Numbered from the stretch's first letter, positions 26,906 through 36,153 are shown. The stretch: DNA of 64,000 nucleotides from Flavobacterium sp. 1355 (GCF_017833415.1 NZ_JAFICC010000008.1:1-64000), one strand, 5' to 3'. Numbers and translations: made by a program. The notes: generated from the letters alone by a model not told the origin.

Positions 26906-27489
26906 CTATACAAGGTCTGGTAAATAGTACAGATAGTGCTGATTCGCCTATAGTGTTAACAGCAGATGGTACACTCAAAAAAAGTTCTTTTCCTGTTGCT
27001 AACGTTGTGCCTACAGATGTTGGAACGGTTATAGCTATCGATGGAAAACTGGAAGTAGCACAGGAAATTACAGCACTGATGAATGCAGATTTTATTTGTA
27101 CCAATACTGGTGGCCCAATGTCTATTGGTAACATTAATAATGTTATTATAGATAATAAAAATGCATTTATTCATACTGCAAGTTCTAATTCTTTTACAGC
27201 CAAAGCTAATGGAGTTTATTCCATAACTATGAATTTACAGTTGACTGCTGTGGGAGGTGTTCCTGTAATTGGCGTTTGGTGTGACACCGATAATAAATGG
27301 GTTGCCCGTATTAATGGAAATCTAAGTGGGATGCTTAATTTGACTTTGATGACTAGTATTAATTTAGATACGTCAAAAACATACTCTTTTAGAGTTACAA
27401 ATACTGAAGTCACAACAGTTAAGGCTTTTAACACAGGAGGCACTGGAACTGGGCCAATTGCTTTTTTCTCTGTAAAGAGGCTAAAATAA
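26524..27489 (+). CDS. Secreted surface protein, paralogue 1
   Basis: A protein of 321 residues with a signal peptide (1-21, ending YSNAQ). The N-terminal segment MGINTKFPDASAALEVKS, VLIPR and GLIVYDTT is the common start of Bacteroidota surface and tail-fibre-like proteins. A Thr/Ala-rich linker follows (about 95-160). The C-terminal 130 residues form a beta-rich domain resembling C1q/TNF-like jelly rolls (NSFTAKANGVYSITMNLQL, YSFRVTN, FFSVKRLK). There is no T9SS sorting domain. Residues 1-127 are almost identical to the next gene, but the C-terminus is unrelated. Confidence 0.8.
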   Translation: MKKKFKLFAFIALMTTYYSNAQMGINTKFPDASAALEVKSPDNTKGVLIPRSTTAQINAIPLPAEGLIVYDTTQHCFLQNAGTSAIPKWVPLVNAADNGLTTAGGKMQLGGTLTKPTALTTTAANTLAIQGLVNSTDSADSPIVLTADGTLKKSSFPVANVVPTDVGTVIAIDGKLEVAQEITALMNADFICTNTGGPMSIGNINNVIIDNKNAFIHTASSNSFTAKANGVYSITMNLQLTAVGGVPVIGVWCDTDNKWVARINGNLSGMLNLTLMTSINLDTSKTYSFRVTNTEVTTVKAFNTGGTGTGPIAFFSVKRLK

Positions 27490-27521
27490 AGAATATATAG
27501 TAAAATACATCCCCCCAAGAA

Positions 27522-27925
27522 ATTAAATTAAAAAAAGAATAAAATGAAAAAGAAATTTAAACTCTTTGCATTTATTGCATTAATGACAGCGTATTACAGT
27601 AATGCCCAAATGGGTATCAATACCAAATTTCCGGATGCGAGTGCGGCACTTGAGGTAAAATCTCCCGACAATACAAAAGGCGTATTAATACCACGCTCTA
27701 CAACAGCACAAATAAACGCCATTCCGTTACCGGCAGAAGGGTTAATTGTGTATGACACTACACAGCACTGTTTCTTGCAGAACGCAGGTACATCGGCTAT
27801 TCCTAAGTGGGTGCCTTTGGTAAATGCAGCAGATAACGGATTGACGGCAACAGGCGGTAAAATACAACTGGGGGGAACATTAACAAAACCTACTGCTTTG
27901 ACAACTACTGCAGCTAATACTCTGG
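27522..27925 (+). repeat. Direct repeat copy 2 (surface-protein 5' cassette)
   Basis: Second copy of the 404-bp cassette at 26502-26905. The upstream flank (CCCCCC at 27511-27516) differs from copy 1. Confidence 0.9.
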
Positions 27926-28725
27926 CAATTTCCGGACTGCAGGCAGGAACAGCAGCAGATAATGTTCTTGTTGCTGATTCAAATGGGGTTTTAAAAACGG
28001 TATTAAGGTCAAATTTTACAGGAGCTGATAATTTAGGGAATCATACAGCGACCCAGGATTTAAACATGAATACTCAAAATATTACAGCAGCAAAAGATAT
28101 TACTGCAACAGGGACGGCTGCAGCGGCAAATGTAACTGCAAGTACAAAAGCAACTGTTCAGACTGCCGCTATTGCAAAAGGAACAGATGGTTCTAGCCCT
28201 CAAGCAGGATATATTGCTACAGCAGCAAATGCAAATGGCGATATTGTTTGGACAGCTATGGCCGAATCTGCTGGTGCAATTAATGGTGTGTACGAGTTTT
28301 TAGGAACGAACACTATAAATGTTGCAGCTGGTTCTACTGCTGTTGTTCCGATGAACGGAAACTCATTTACATTAACTAAACATTCAAAAGTGCTTATTAC
28401 GTATTCTCTGTTGCCATTACCATCAACTGGAGGAGCACCTGTACAGGGAAGTATAGATTTGATGGTAGATAATGTCAAAACAATATCTTCTTATTATTCT
28501 GCAACTGATGCACCTACGGTTTTAGGCAGACTAGGTAATTACTCCACTGCTCAAAAAATAGTGAGCCTTGCTGCCGGACTTCATACTGTAGGCCTTAATT
28601 TAAAATCTTGGTTTAATACCACTATGACCAATGTTAATCCTGTCACTGCAGGTTATGGAGGTGCTGCAGCAACTGACTCACAAGCTATGGTAGCCAGGAT
28701 TTCAGTTGTTGTTTTTAATGATTAA
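27544..28725 (+). CDS. Secreted surface protein, paralogue 2
   Basis: A protein of 393 residues with the same signal peptide and N-terminal cassette as its neighbour. After residue 130 it has a different linker (DNLGNHTATQDLNMNTQNI, a repeat typical of tail-fibre-like proteins) and a different C-terminal beta domain (about 245-393: GVYEFLGTNTINV, HSKVLITYSL, HTVGLNLKSW). The pair arose by tandem duplication of the 5' part, and the C-terminal ligand module was swapped or diverged quickly. The gene ends at a bidirectional terminator. Confidence 0.8.
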   Translation: MKKKFKLFAFIALMTAYYSNAQMGINTKFPDASAALEVKSPDNTKGVLIPRSTTAQINAIPLPAEGLIVYDTTQHCFLQNAGTSAIPKWVPLVNAADNGLTATGGKIQLGGTLTKPTALTTTAANTLAISGLQAGTAADNVLVADSNGVLKTVLRSNFTGADNLGNHTATQDLNMNTQNITAAKDITATGTAAAANVTASTKATVQTAAIAKGTDGSSPQAGYIATAANANGDIVWTAMAESAGAINGVYEFLGTNTINVAAGSTAVVPMNGNSFTLTKHSKVLITYSLLPLPSTGGAPVQGSIDLMVDNVKTISSYYSATDAPTVLGRLGNYSTAQKIVSLAAGLHTVGLNLKSWFNTTMTNVNPVTAGYGGAAATDSQAMVARISVVVFND

Positions 28726-28785
28726 GGCGAAAAATATATTTTAAGATTTTAAGAAGCTCAATTAAGGGTTTTGTAGAAAATATAA

Positions 28786-28835
28786 AGAAAGGCTTTAGCC
28801 GAAACATATAGTTTTTGCTAAAGCCTTTCTTTTAT
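28786..28835. terminator. Bidirectional terminator
   Basis: AAAGGCTTTAGC / GCTAAAGCCTTT forms a 12-bp stem with A and T runs on both sides. It lies between the convergent surface-protein and glyoxalase-like genes. Confidence 0.9.
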
Positions 28836-28870
28836 TGTTAAAAATGATTAGCTAGCTAAAGCAAAAAGAA

Positions 28871-29260
28871 TTATCTCTCATAAAATTCAATCGGCAGCAA
28901 ATCAGGATCTGCGATAAAAGTAAAACGCTTTTCGGTAGTTTCATCAATTCTAATAGGTTCAGATTCAATGTTTTTTGAGTTTAAAAAAGCAATAGTTTCT
29001 TCCAGATTAGTGACTTCAAAAGCCAGATGACGCAAACCGACAGCTTCTGGTCTCGAAGGCCGTTGCGGCGGATTTGGAAATGAAAATAACTCGACTACAT
29101 ACAGGCCGTTCAAAGCCAGATCTAATTTATAAGACCCGCGTTCTGCGCGGTAAATTTCCCTGATTATTGTTAATCCCAAAACCTCGGTATAAAAGATTTT
29201 AGACTTTTGGTAATCAGAGCATAAAATAGCAATATGATGAATTTTGTTTAAGGTAAGCAT
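28871..29260 (-). CDS. VOC-family glyoxalase-like metalloprotein (YaeR type)
   Basis: A protein of 129 residues. It has the paired beta-alpha-beta VOC fold with metal-ligand candidates His8/His9 (NKIHHIAI), His73 region (GLRHLAFEV) and the C-terminal LLPIEFYE Glu. These are the landmarks of the SMU1112c/YaeR group. The exact substrate is unknown. Its start codon overlaps the stop of the upstream acetyltransferase by one base, so they are co-translated. Confidence 0.85.
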   Translation of the reverse strand: MLTLNKIHHIAILCSDYQKSKIFYTEVLGLTIIREIYRAERGSYKLDLALNGLYVVELFSFPNPPQRPSRPEAVGLRHLAFEVTNLEETIAFLNSKNIESEPIRIDETTEKRFTFIADPDLLPIEFYER

Positions 29261-29835
29261 TAGGATTTTGATTCAGTTTCCTGATTTAATTTTCGAATTA
29301 TTTTTGCCGGATTTCCTACGGCCAGTGAATTGCCGGGAATGTGTTTTGTAACAACAGATCCCGCGCCAATAACACAGCCTTTTCCAATTGTTACGCCCGG
29401 ACAGATAACAGAATTTCCTCCAATCCAGCAATCGTCTCCGATCGAAACAGGCAAAGCATTTTCTAATGATTTTCGCAATTCGGCGTCAAGCGGATGTGTT
29501 GCTGTATAAATTTGCACATTTGGCGCAAAAAATACATTTGAGCCAATAGTCACGGGGGCACAATCTAAAACTACGCAGTTAACATTAAAGTAAACGTTGT
29601 CTCCGCAGGTAATATTGTAACCATAATCACAATGAAATGGGGGTTCTATATAAAAACTTTTTCCTGTATTAGGAATCAGTTCTGCTATAATTTGTTTTGC
29701 TTTTTTTGTCAGGCGATATTCAGTAACGTTTAATCTGTGTAAAAGATTTTTAGCTTTTCGTCGCTCTTTTACCAAAACAGGATCGCCGGCTATATAATAT
29801 TCGCCGGCAATCATTTTTTCTTTTTCTGTTTTCAA
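29260..29835 (-). CDS. Sugar O-acetyltransferase (maltose/galactoside type)
   Basis: A protein of 191 residues with left-handed beta-helix hexapeptide repeats. An N-terminal Mac domain (MIAGEYYIAGDPVLV) is followed by FYIEPPFHCDYGYNI and VQIYTATHPLD, containing the catalytic His of the LacA/Maa family. It transfers acetyl from acetyl-CoA to sugars. It is the middle gene of a three-gene unit with DinB-like and VOC genes. Confidence 0.93.
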   Translation of the reverse strand: MKTEKEKMIAGEYYIAGDPVLVKERRKAKNLLHRLNVTEYRLTKKAKQIIAELIPNTGKSFYIEPPFHCDYGYNITCGDNVYFNVNCVVLDCAPVTIGSNVFFAPNVQIYTATHPLDAELRKSLENALPVSIGDDCWIGGNSVICPGVTIGKGCVIGAGSVVTKHIPGNSLAVGNPAKIIRKLNQETESKS

Positions 29836-29849
29836 TTTCGTGATTTATT

Positions 29850-30308
29850 TTAAAGTAGTTTTTTCAAAATCACAATTTGTCCCAAATGATAAACGTCGTG
29901 CTGAATAATGCCGTGAATGTCTTCATAAAAATTATGATTGTTGTTTGGATCTATTTTATCAAAATCAGCATCATCAAAATCATTAAAAAAAGCCGTCCAT
30001 TGTTCCTGAGATTTTGCAAGACTTTGCAAAGATTGTTCCCAGGCCGGCTCAGATGAATCTATAACAGGAACAAAATAATTGTGATCCGGAGTTGTAATTA
30101 TTTCTCCCTGAACACGTCTCAAAATATTTCTTCTCCACTGTATAAGATGGTTGACAATTTCCCAAATCGTATTTAAATTAGGGTTTATTTTTCTGTAAGC
30201 CTGCTCTGCGGTAATATCTTTTAAAGTATCTGCTAAGGTAACCTCAAGCCACGGATTTCCATTATAAATGGACTGATATAAATTCGAAACTCTTTTGCTT
30301 TCTGACAT
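29850..30308 (-). CDS. DinB-like metal-binding protein
   Basis: A four-helix-bundle protein of 152 residues. His residues that could bind a metal lie in IVNHLIQWRR (about residue 53) and in the C-terminal HGIIQHDVYHLGQ, the His triad of DinB/YfiT proteins. Many members are bacillithiol or mycothiol transferases or of unknown function. It is the first gene of the small operon and is divergent from the TonB receptor. Confidence 0.85.
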   Translation of the reverse strand: MSESKRVSNLYQSIYNGNPWLEVTLADTLKDITAEQAYRKINPNLNTIWEIVNHLIQWRRNILRRVQGEIITTPDHNYFVPVIDSSEPAWEQSLQSLAKSQEQWTAFFNDFDDADFDKIDPNNNHNFYEDIHGIIQHDVYHLGQIVILKKLL

Positions 30309-30418
30309 ATTTGATAGTTTTTAAACGTGAAAGCTAAGATACGAATAAGTAATTTACAACTCATCCTCAAAATTCTACAATTGGGTTATTTATTATTTTT
30401 TAACTTAAAATGTTAAAA

Positions 30419-30426
30419 TACATTTG
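30419..30426 (+). promoter_or_regulatory. -7 element of the TonB-receptor promoter
   Basis: TACATTTG fits TAnnTTTG. It overlaps the TTG that an uncorrected reading frame would use as start, so translation must begin downstream at 30472. Confidence 0.65.
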
Positions 30427-30471
30427 TCACATCAAAATAACAAACACCAAAACCAAATAAAATCGGGAGGT

Positions 30472-32637
30472 ATGACAACCAAATTACTTTTTACAATTAG
30501 CTTTTTATTTTTAACAACTGTATTTTTTGCTCAGAATACAATCTCAGGAAAAGTTCTTGATCAAAAAGGAAAACCCGTTCCGGGAGCGAATATTTATATT
30601 GACGGAACTTATGATGGAGCAACAAGTTCTGAAACAGGAGAATTTTCTTTTGAAACAACCGCAACGGGAAATCAGTTTTTGATTGTAAGTTTTTTGATGT
30701 ACGAAACATTCAGACAGGAAATTGATGTAGCAAATTACAAAGGCCAAACCGTAAAATTAAGAGAAAGTGTAAATACACTCGATGCCGTTGTGATCACTGC
30801 CGGAACATTAGAGTCGGGAGATAAAGCAAGGGTTTCTGTTCTTAAACCTTTGGATATTGTAACCACTGCGGGTTCTGCCGGAAACATTATTGCCGCCTTG
30901 CAGACTTTGCCGGGAACACAAACCGTTGGAGAAGACGGACGTTTGTTTGTTCGTGGAGGTGAAGCCAGCGAAACACAAACCTTTGTTGATGGTCTTCGTG
31001 TTGCACAGCCTTACGGCGCAACCACTAATAATTTACCGACCAGAAGTAGATTTTCTCCATTTTTGTTTAGCGGAATTGCTTTTTCTACCGGAGGATATTC
31101 TGCAGAATATGGAGAGGCCTTGTCAAGTGTTTTACTTTTAAATACTCAGGATGAACCGGATCAAAACAAAACAGATATTGCTTTGATGACAGTAGGTCTT
31201 GGAGTAGGAAACACGCAGAAATGGGAAAAAAGTTCTTTTAGTATTAATACCAATTATATCAATCTGGCACCTTATCAGGCTGTAATTCCTCAAAATGTCG
31301 ACTGGAATAATCCGTATCAGTCTTTGGGTGGTGAAGCAGTATATCGTTATCATTTTACAAACGGTATCTTTAAATTATATGCTGCTTTTGATTCTGAGAA
31401 ATTTGATTTAAATCAGAAAAATGTAAATTTTGCTGATCCGATCAGAACAGATTTGAACAATAATAATTTTTACCTGAATGGCTCTTACAAAGGTGATTTT
31501 GGCACAGGATGGCAGCTTACAACCGGAATTAGTTATGGGTACAGCAAAAACAAAATAAAATATGACATCAATGATGTTGACACCGATGAAAATGCAGCAC
31601 AACTGAAATTGAAGTTAAGAAAGAATATTTCCAATTACTTTAAATTGTCTTTTGGAGCAGATTATTTCATTACCAAATTCAATGAAAATTTTAGGGACAA
31701 TATTTCAATTGATGCGGCAAATGGTTACGATTCAAATATTGCTGCTTTTTATACAGAAGGAGATATATTGTTCTCCAAAAAACTGGCAATGAAGGTAGGA
31801 GTAAGACTTTCAAACAATAATTTGCTTGACGAAACCAACCTGGCACCAAGAGCCTCTATTGCTTACAAAGTGTCAAAAACAAGTCAGTTTTCATTTGCTT
31901 ACGGAGATTTTTCTCAGACTCCGGTTGTTGATTACATTAAATATTCAAAATACCATCAGTTCGAAAGCGAAAAAGCGCAGCATTATATCCTGAATTATCA
32001 GTTTACAAAACCGGGACAGACTTTTAGGGCAGAAGCTTATTATAAAGATTATACAAATCTGGTTCAGTACAATACAAAAGATATTCAATACAATTCTGTT
32101 TTCAACAACAACGGTTCGGGTTATGCAAAAGGACTGGATTTATTTTGGAGAGACAGTAATCTGTACAAAAACTTAGAATACTGGATTTCATATTCTTATA
32201 TCGATTCAGAAAGACAATATAAAAACTTTCCAACAATGGCGACACCCAATTTTGTAGCCAATCATAGTTTGTCAATTGTAACAAAATATTTTATTACAGA
32301 CTGGAAATCACAAATCGGATTCACAAACAGCTACAGTTCAGGGCGTCCTTATAACGATCCAAACCAGACGCAATTTATGAACGGAAAAACAAAAGCTTAT
32401 AATAGTTTAAGTTTTAACTGGGCTTATTTATTAACAACACAAAAAATCCTTTATTTTTCTGTTTCGAATATTTTAGGAACTCAAAATGTTTTCGGGTACG
32501 ATTACGCCAAATTACCAGACGCCAACGGAGTCTACAACAGACAAGCCGTAACACCAAACGCAGACCGATTTTTCTTCGTAGGTTTCTTCTGGACAATCAG
32601 CAAGAATAAAAATGATAATCAGTTGAAGAATCTTTAA
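30472..32637 (+). CDS. TonB-dependent outer-membrane receptor
   Basis: A protein of 721 residues from the ATG at 30472. The signal peptide ends at TVFFAQ. A CarboxypepD_reg-like domain follows (ISGKVLDQKGKPVPGANIYI, about 23-105), then the plug domain (GNIIAALQTLPGTQTVGEDGR, FVRGGEA, FVDGLRV, about 120-240). The rest is a TonB-dependent barrel ending in an aromatic-rich strand (FFFVGFFWTI). It has no SusD partner, so a metal chelate or small peptide is more likely than a glycan. A large gap separates it from the downstream DUF2141 gene. Confidence 0.92.
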   Translation: MTTKLLFTISFLFLTTVFFAQNTISGKVLDQKGKPVPGANIYIDGTYDGATSSETGEFSFETTATGNQFLIVSFLMYETFRQEIDVANYKGQTVKLRESVNTLDAVVITAGTLESGDKARVSVLKPLDIVTTAGSAGNIIAALQTLPGTQTVGEDGRLFVRGGEASETQTFVDGLRVAQPYGATTNNLPTRSRFSPFLFSGIAFSTGGYSAEYGEALSSVLLLNTQDEPDQNKTDIALMTVGLGVGNTQKWEKSSFSINTNYINLAPYQAVIPQNVDWNNPYQSLGGEAVYRYHFTNGIFKLYAAFDSEKFDLNQKNVNFADPIRTDLNNNNFYLNGSYKGDFGTGWQLTTGISYGYSKNKIKYDINDVDTDENAAQLKLKLRKNISNYFKLSFGADYFITKFNENFRDNISIDAANGYDSNIAAFYTEGDILFSKKLAMKVGVRLSNNNLLDETNLAPRASIAYKVSKTSQFSFAYGDFSQTPVVDYIKYSKYHQFESEKAQHYILNYQFTKPGQTFRAEAYYKDYTNLVQYNTKDIQYNSVFNNNGSGYAKGLDLFWRDSNLYKNLEYWISYSYIDSERQYKNFPTMATPNFVANHSLSIVTKYFITDWKSQIGFTNSYSSGRPYNDPNQTQFMNGKTKAYNSLSFNWAYLLTTQKILYFSVSNILGTQNVFGYDYAKLPDANGVYNRQAVTPNADRFFFVGFFWTISKNKNDNQLKNL

Positions 32638-33025
32638 AGGTTCTAAGTTTCTGAGACGCTAAGATTCTTAGGTCTTAACTTTCAAAAGACAGAATTTTAT
32701 TCCGTTTAAGCTTCAAAACAGAATCTAAAAACCTTAGCGTCTCAGCATCTTAGAATCTTAGCAACTTTTAAAAAAAAAACAATTCAGTAGCTAAAATCAA
32801 CAACTCAGTATTATTTAATTTTAAAAGAATAAAATCAGACATACTTTTGAAGTATAAATTAACAATCAGAGTTTTAATCATCAAAATCAGGAGGTACTAA
32901 GCAGCTGAGATTCTAAGAAAAAAGCTTAGCGACTTAGTCACTCAGTTCCGAAGCATCGGGATAAAAACTAAAAAAACTTAGCATCTCAGAACCTTAGAAC
33001 CTTAGCAACTAAAAAAAAAGAAAAC
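32638..33025. repeat. Two successive inverted-repeat elements
   Basis: Element one (32639-32767) has arms CTGAGACGCTAAG and CTTAGCGTCTCAG. Element two (about 32893-33012) contains CTAAGCAGCTGAGATTCTAAG with CTTAGCATCTCAGAACCTTAG. They belong to the same word family as 10592-10750 and 61808-61912. No gene lies in the 388-bp gap. Confidence 0.8.
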
Positions 33026-33433
33026 ATGACCAAAATTATCACCGCAATTATATTATTTGTCTGCAGCTTAATGTCTGCACAAAAAGTAAACCTTACCGTT
33101 TCTGTTTCGGGTTTAAAAAACAATACAGGAATTGTAAAAGTAGGTTTGTACAACTCAGACGAAACTTTTCTTAAAACAACTTACAAAAGCGTTGTTTCTG
33201 AAATAAAAAATAATCGGGCTACAGTTACTTTCATTGGTATTCCGGCAGGAGAGTATGGAATCTCAACCTTTCATGATGAAAACAGCAACGGAATCCTGGA
33301 TAAAAATATGATGGGAATTCCTTCTGAAGATTATGCTGCCTCAAATAATGCTAAAGGATTTATGGGGCCGCCTTCTTATAAAGATGCTAAATTTACTGTC
33401 AATAAAGACTCAAAAATCGAAATTGTATATTAA
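33026..33433 (+). CDS. DUF2141 secreted protein
   Basis: A protein of 135 residues with a signal peptide (1-18, SLMSAQ). It has the DUF2141 features: GIVKVGLYNS, IPAGEYGISTFHDENSNGILDKN and GIPSEDYAAS. The DENSNGILD string could bind a divalent cation. The family role is unknown, but genes of this type often accompany TonB receptors. It is followed by the tetratricopeptide-like gene after 46 bp. Confidence 0.88.
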   Translation: MTKIITAIILFVCSLMSAQKVNLTVSVSGLKNNTGIVKVGLYNSDETFLKTTYKSVVSEIKNNRATVTFIGIPAGEYGISTFHDENSNGILDKNMMGIPSEDYAASNNAKGFMGPPSYKDAKFTVNKDSKIEIVY

Positions 33434-33479
33434 TAAAATTTAACTAACAACTTAAAATTAATAATTAAAAAAATAACAC

Positions 33480-34103
33480 ATGAAAAAAATCATTACCGCA
33501 ATCGCATTATTTGTAGCAGCAATAACTTCAGCTCAAACACAATTTGAACAAGGAATGGGAAAAGCCTTCGGACTTTGGAAAGAAGGTAAAAATACAGAAG
33601 CTTCTGCATTGTTTGAGAGAATTGCATCGGCAGAAAAAACAAGCTGGTTACCTAATTATTATGTGGCTTTAGTGAATACAACTTCCGCTTTTTCAGAAAA
33701 AGATAAATCAAAAGTTGATTTGTTGCTGACAAAAGCACAAGACGCACTGGATGTAGAATTTATAAAAGACCAGAACAATGCAGAATTATATGTTTTACAG
33801 GCTTTGGTTTATACGGCCTGGGTTGTACAGGATCCGATGACGAATGCTCAAAAATATTCGGCCAAAATCATGGAGAATTATGCAAAAGCAAAAGCATTAG
33901 ACCCAAACAATCCAAGAGCTGTTTTTGGTGAAGCCGATTATCAGTTAGGAGGAGCTAAATGGACAGGAGTTGATACAAAACCGTTATGTGCGCAAGTAGA
34001 TAAAGCTGTCGAACTTTTTGGTACTTTTAAACCAGAAACTCAATTCTCTCCAAAATGGGGATTAGAAAGAGCTTTGGAAACTCAAAAAAGCTGCAAGAAA
34101 TAA
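33480..34103 (+). CDS. Secreted helical-repeat (TPR-like) protein
   Basis: A protein of 207 residues with a signal peptide (1-18, AITSAQ). The rest is helical. NAELYVLQALVYTAW and NPRAVFGEADYQLG have the spacing of tetratricopeptide helices. It sits between the DUF2141 gene and the sensor kinase, and may be a periplasmic partner of the receptor or the kinase. I recognise no named family. Confidence 0.75.
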   Translation: MKKIITAIALFVAAITSAQTQFEQGMGKAFGLWKEGKNTEASALFERIASAEKTSWLPNYYVALVNTTSAFSEKDKSKVDLLLTKAQDALDVEFIKDQNNAELYVLQALVYTAWVVQDPMTNAQKYSAKIMENYAKAKALDPNNPRAVFGEADYQLGGAKWTGVDTKPLCAQVDKAVELFGTFKPETQFSPKWGLERALETQKSCKK

Positions 34104-34123
34104 TATCAAAACTAAGGTTATAA

Positions 34124-35482
34124 ATGAAAGAATATAAAAATACATTTGGAGATTTGAGAAGTGGCACAATCATGTGTTTTAAGATTTCTATGGTTTTTAC
34201 AGTTATATTTTCGGCTTTTTTAGGAGCCGATCTATCGGTAAAAAATGTAGCAATTACGTTCTTCTTAAGTTGTTTATATTCTTTCGGACTTGGGTTTGGA
34301 AATGGTTTTCTAAATATTTTGCTGGATAAAAAGTGGGATTGGCTGGAACAAACCAATCTAAGGGTTTACTACGGGATTTTGGTTACTATTTTGTACACTG
34401 TCCCGGCTGTATTAGGCATAAACTACATCGTTTTTGTGGTCATTCAGGGAAGATCCTTAGACAATTTCTTTAGCGAAGATATGTTTCTGGTCAATCTTTT
34501 TTATGTCATTTTATCTTTAGGTGTTTCGACTTTTATGCAGGCGAGAAGTTTTATGAAAAAGTGGAAACAGGCTTCAAGATTTGAACTGACCCAACAAAAG
34601 ATCATCGCCGGAACGGCAAATGCAAAATTCGAAAGTTTAAAAAATCAGATCGATCCGCATTTTCTTTTTAATAGTTTAAATGTTTTAAGTTCTCTGATTG
34701 AGGAAAACCCGGATAATGCACAGCGTTTTACCACTTCTTTGTCCAAGATTTATCGCTATGTTTTAGAACAAAAAGATAAAGAACTGGTTTCTGTAGAAGA
34801 TGAATTGTCATTTGCCAAAACCTATATGAACCTGTTGAAAATGCGTTTTGAAAACAGTTTGTTTTACGAAATGCAGATAAAAGAAATCAATCCCGATGCC
34901 AGAGTAGTACCGTTGTCTTTACAGCTTTTGCTCGAGAATACGGTAAAACATAATATAGTAAGTGAGCAGAAGCCGCTTCACATCAGGATTTTTGTCGACG
35001 GAGATTATCTGGCTATTCAAAATGATTTCCAGAAAAAAGAAGTTTTGCAGGATCGACAGGGAGTTGGTTTGCAAAACATTGTAAACAGATACGCAATTAT
35101 AACAGACAGAAAAGTTGTGATCGAACAAAATGAACAAAATTTTACCGTTAAGATTCCAATTTTAACCAAACAAATTACAGCCATGGATGCAAATGCAGAT
35201 TATAATGATGAAAACAGATCTTATTTCAGAGCAAAAAAGAGAGTAGAAGAACTAAAGGGTTTTTACGGAAATGTAATTTCTTACTGTTGTATAATTCCAT
35301 TTTTAATTTTTATAAATTTAAAATTTTCTCCTGGTTTTCAATGGTTTTGGTTTTCAGCTTTGGGCTGGGGATTTGGAGTTGTAATGCATGCTTTTAAGGT
35401 TTATGGTTACAGTTCAGATTGGGAAGAACGAAAAATAAGAGAGATTTTAGAAAAAGGCAATAATAAAAGGACCTGGAAATAA
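34124..35482 (+). CDS. LytS-type sensor kinase with C-terminal 2TM domain
   Basis: A protein of 452 residues. Four membrane helices lie at about 15-145. The His_kinase motif PHFLFNSLNVLSSL contains His179. The ATPase part shows ENTVKHN (271-277) and GVGLQNI (313-319). The unusual feature is residues 360-445, a 2TM domain (SYFRAKKRVEELKGFYGNVI ... DWEERKIREILEK). The next three genes encode the same domain on its own. Its response regulator is at 36546. Confidence 0.92.
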   Translation: MKEYKNTFGDLRSGTIMCFKISMVFTVIFSAFLGADLSVKNVAITFFLSCLYSFGLGFGNGFLNILLDKKWDWLEQTNLRVYYGILVTILYTVPAVLGINYIVFVVIQGRSLDNFFSEDMFLVNLFYVILSLGVSTFMQARSFMKKWKQASRFELTQQKIIAGTANAKFESLKNQIDPHFLFNSLNVLSSLIEENPDNAQRFTTSLSKIYRYVLEQKDKELVSVEDELSFAKTYMNLLKMRFENSLFYEMQIKEINPDARVVPLSLQLLLENTVKHNIVSEQKPLHIRIFVDGDYLAIQNDFQKKEVLQDRQGVGLQNIVNRYAIITDRKVVIEQNEQNFTVKIPILTKQITAMDANADYNDENRSYFRAKKRVEELKGFYGNVISYCCIIPFLIFINLKFSPGFQWFWFSALGWGFGVVMHAFKVYGYSSDWEERKIREILEKGNNKRTWK

Positions 35483-35775
35483 TGGAGAAAAATTATACGG
35501 AAGCCGAACGTTATTACCAGGCTCATAAAAGAGTAAAAGAAATTAGGGATTTTTATTCGCACCTTGCTGTTTATATTCTCTGCAATCCAATTGTAATTGC
35601 AGTTAATCTTATGACTTCTCCGGGATATTTATGGTGTTTATACAGCGTATTTGGGTGGGCAATACCGATAGCTTTGCATGGGATGAAAGTTTTTAATTAC
35701 GGACCATTTTTTAATAAGGAATGGGAAGAAAGAAAAATCAGGGAAATCATGGAAAAAGATTCCCGGAAAGAATAA
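35482..35775 (+). CDS. 2TM-domain protein 1
   Basis: A protein of 97 residues. It consists of an N-terminal helix (YQAHKRVKEIRDFYSHLA), two membrane helices with a short loop (TSPGYLWCLYSVFGW), and the C-terminal EWEERKIREIMEK tail. The same pattern ends the upstream kinase. It overlaps the kinase stop by one base. The 2TM family function is unknown; it is probably a membrane regulator of the LytS-LytTR pair. Confidence 0.9.
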   Translation: MEKNYTEAERYYQAHKRVKEIRDFYSHLAVYILCNPIVIAVNLMTSPGYLWCLYSVFGWAIPIALHGMKVFNYGPFFNKEWEERKIREIMEKDSRKE

Positions 35776-35819
35776 AATGAATTTAGAACTGAAAGCATTT
35801 TAAAAAATAATAGAGCAAA

Positions 35820-36137
35820 ATGAGAGAAATCATGGAAGTAAATTATAATGAAGAAGACAAATATCTCTTAGCAAAAAAGAAAGTTGAAGGGATAAAAGGA
35901 TTTTATGGAAACCTAATCGTTTTTATTGCTGTAAATTTGGTTTTGATTTTCATTAATTTATACACATCACCCGATTATTTATGGTTTTTTTGGCCATTAT
36001 TCTGGTGGGGATTAGGAGTTGTTTTTCATGGATTGAAAGTTTTTGAAGTATTCCCGTCTTTTGGAAAAGATTGGGAAGAAAGAAAAATCAGGGAGTTTAT
36101 GGAAAAAGAAAAAGAGAATAGAAATAAGTGGCAATAA
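35820..36137 (+). CDS. 2TM-domain protein 2
   Basis: A protein of 105 residues (an alternative start at 35832 would give 101). It has the same helix-TM-TM-helix layout: AKKKVEGIKGFYGNLIV, TSPDYLWFFWPLFWWG and DWEERKIREFMEK. It is most like 2TM protein 1 and the 2TM part of the kinase, so local duplication is likely. Confidence 0.88.
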   Translation: MREIMEVNYNEEDKYLLAKKKVEGIKGFYGNLIVFIAVNLVLIFINLYTSPDYLWFFWPLFWWGLGVVFHGLKVFEVFPSFGKDWEERKIREFMEKEKENRNKWQ

Positions 36138-36153
36138 TAAAAATAAAATAAAA

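Noticed and set aside
24960-28725. Prophage remnant
   Set aside because: Only the repressor/Cro-like pair is phage-like. No integrase, terminase, portal, tail or lysis gene or attachment-site repeat is evident.
36043-36153. Upstream extension of the third 2TM protein
   Set aside because: It overlaps the previous gene in another frame and gives a Lys-rich tail absent from paralogues. The ATG at 36154 aligns with the family.
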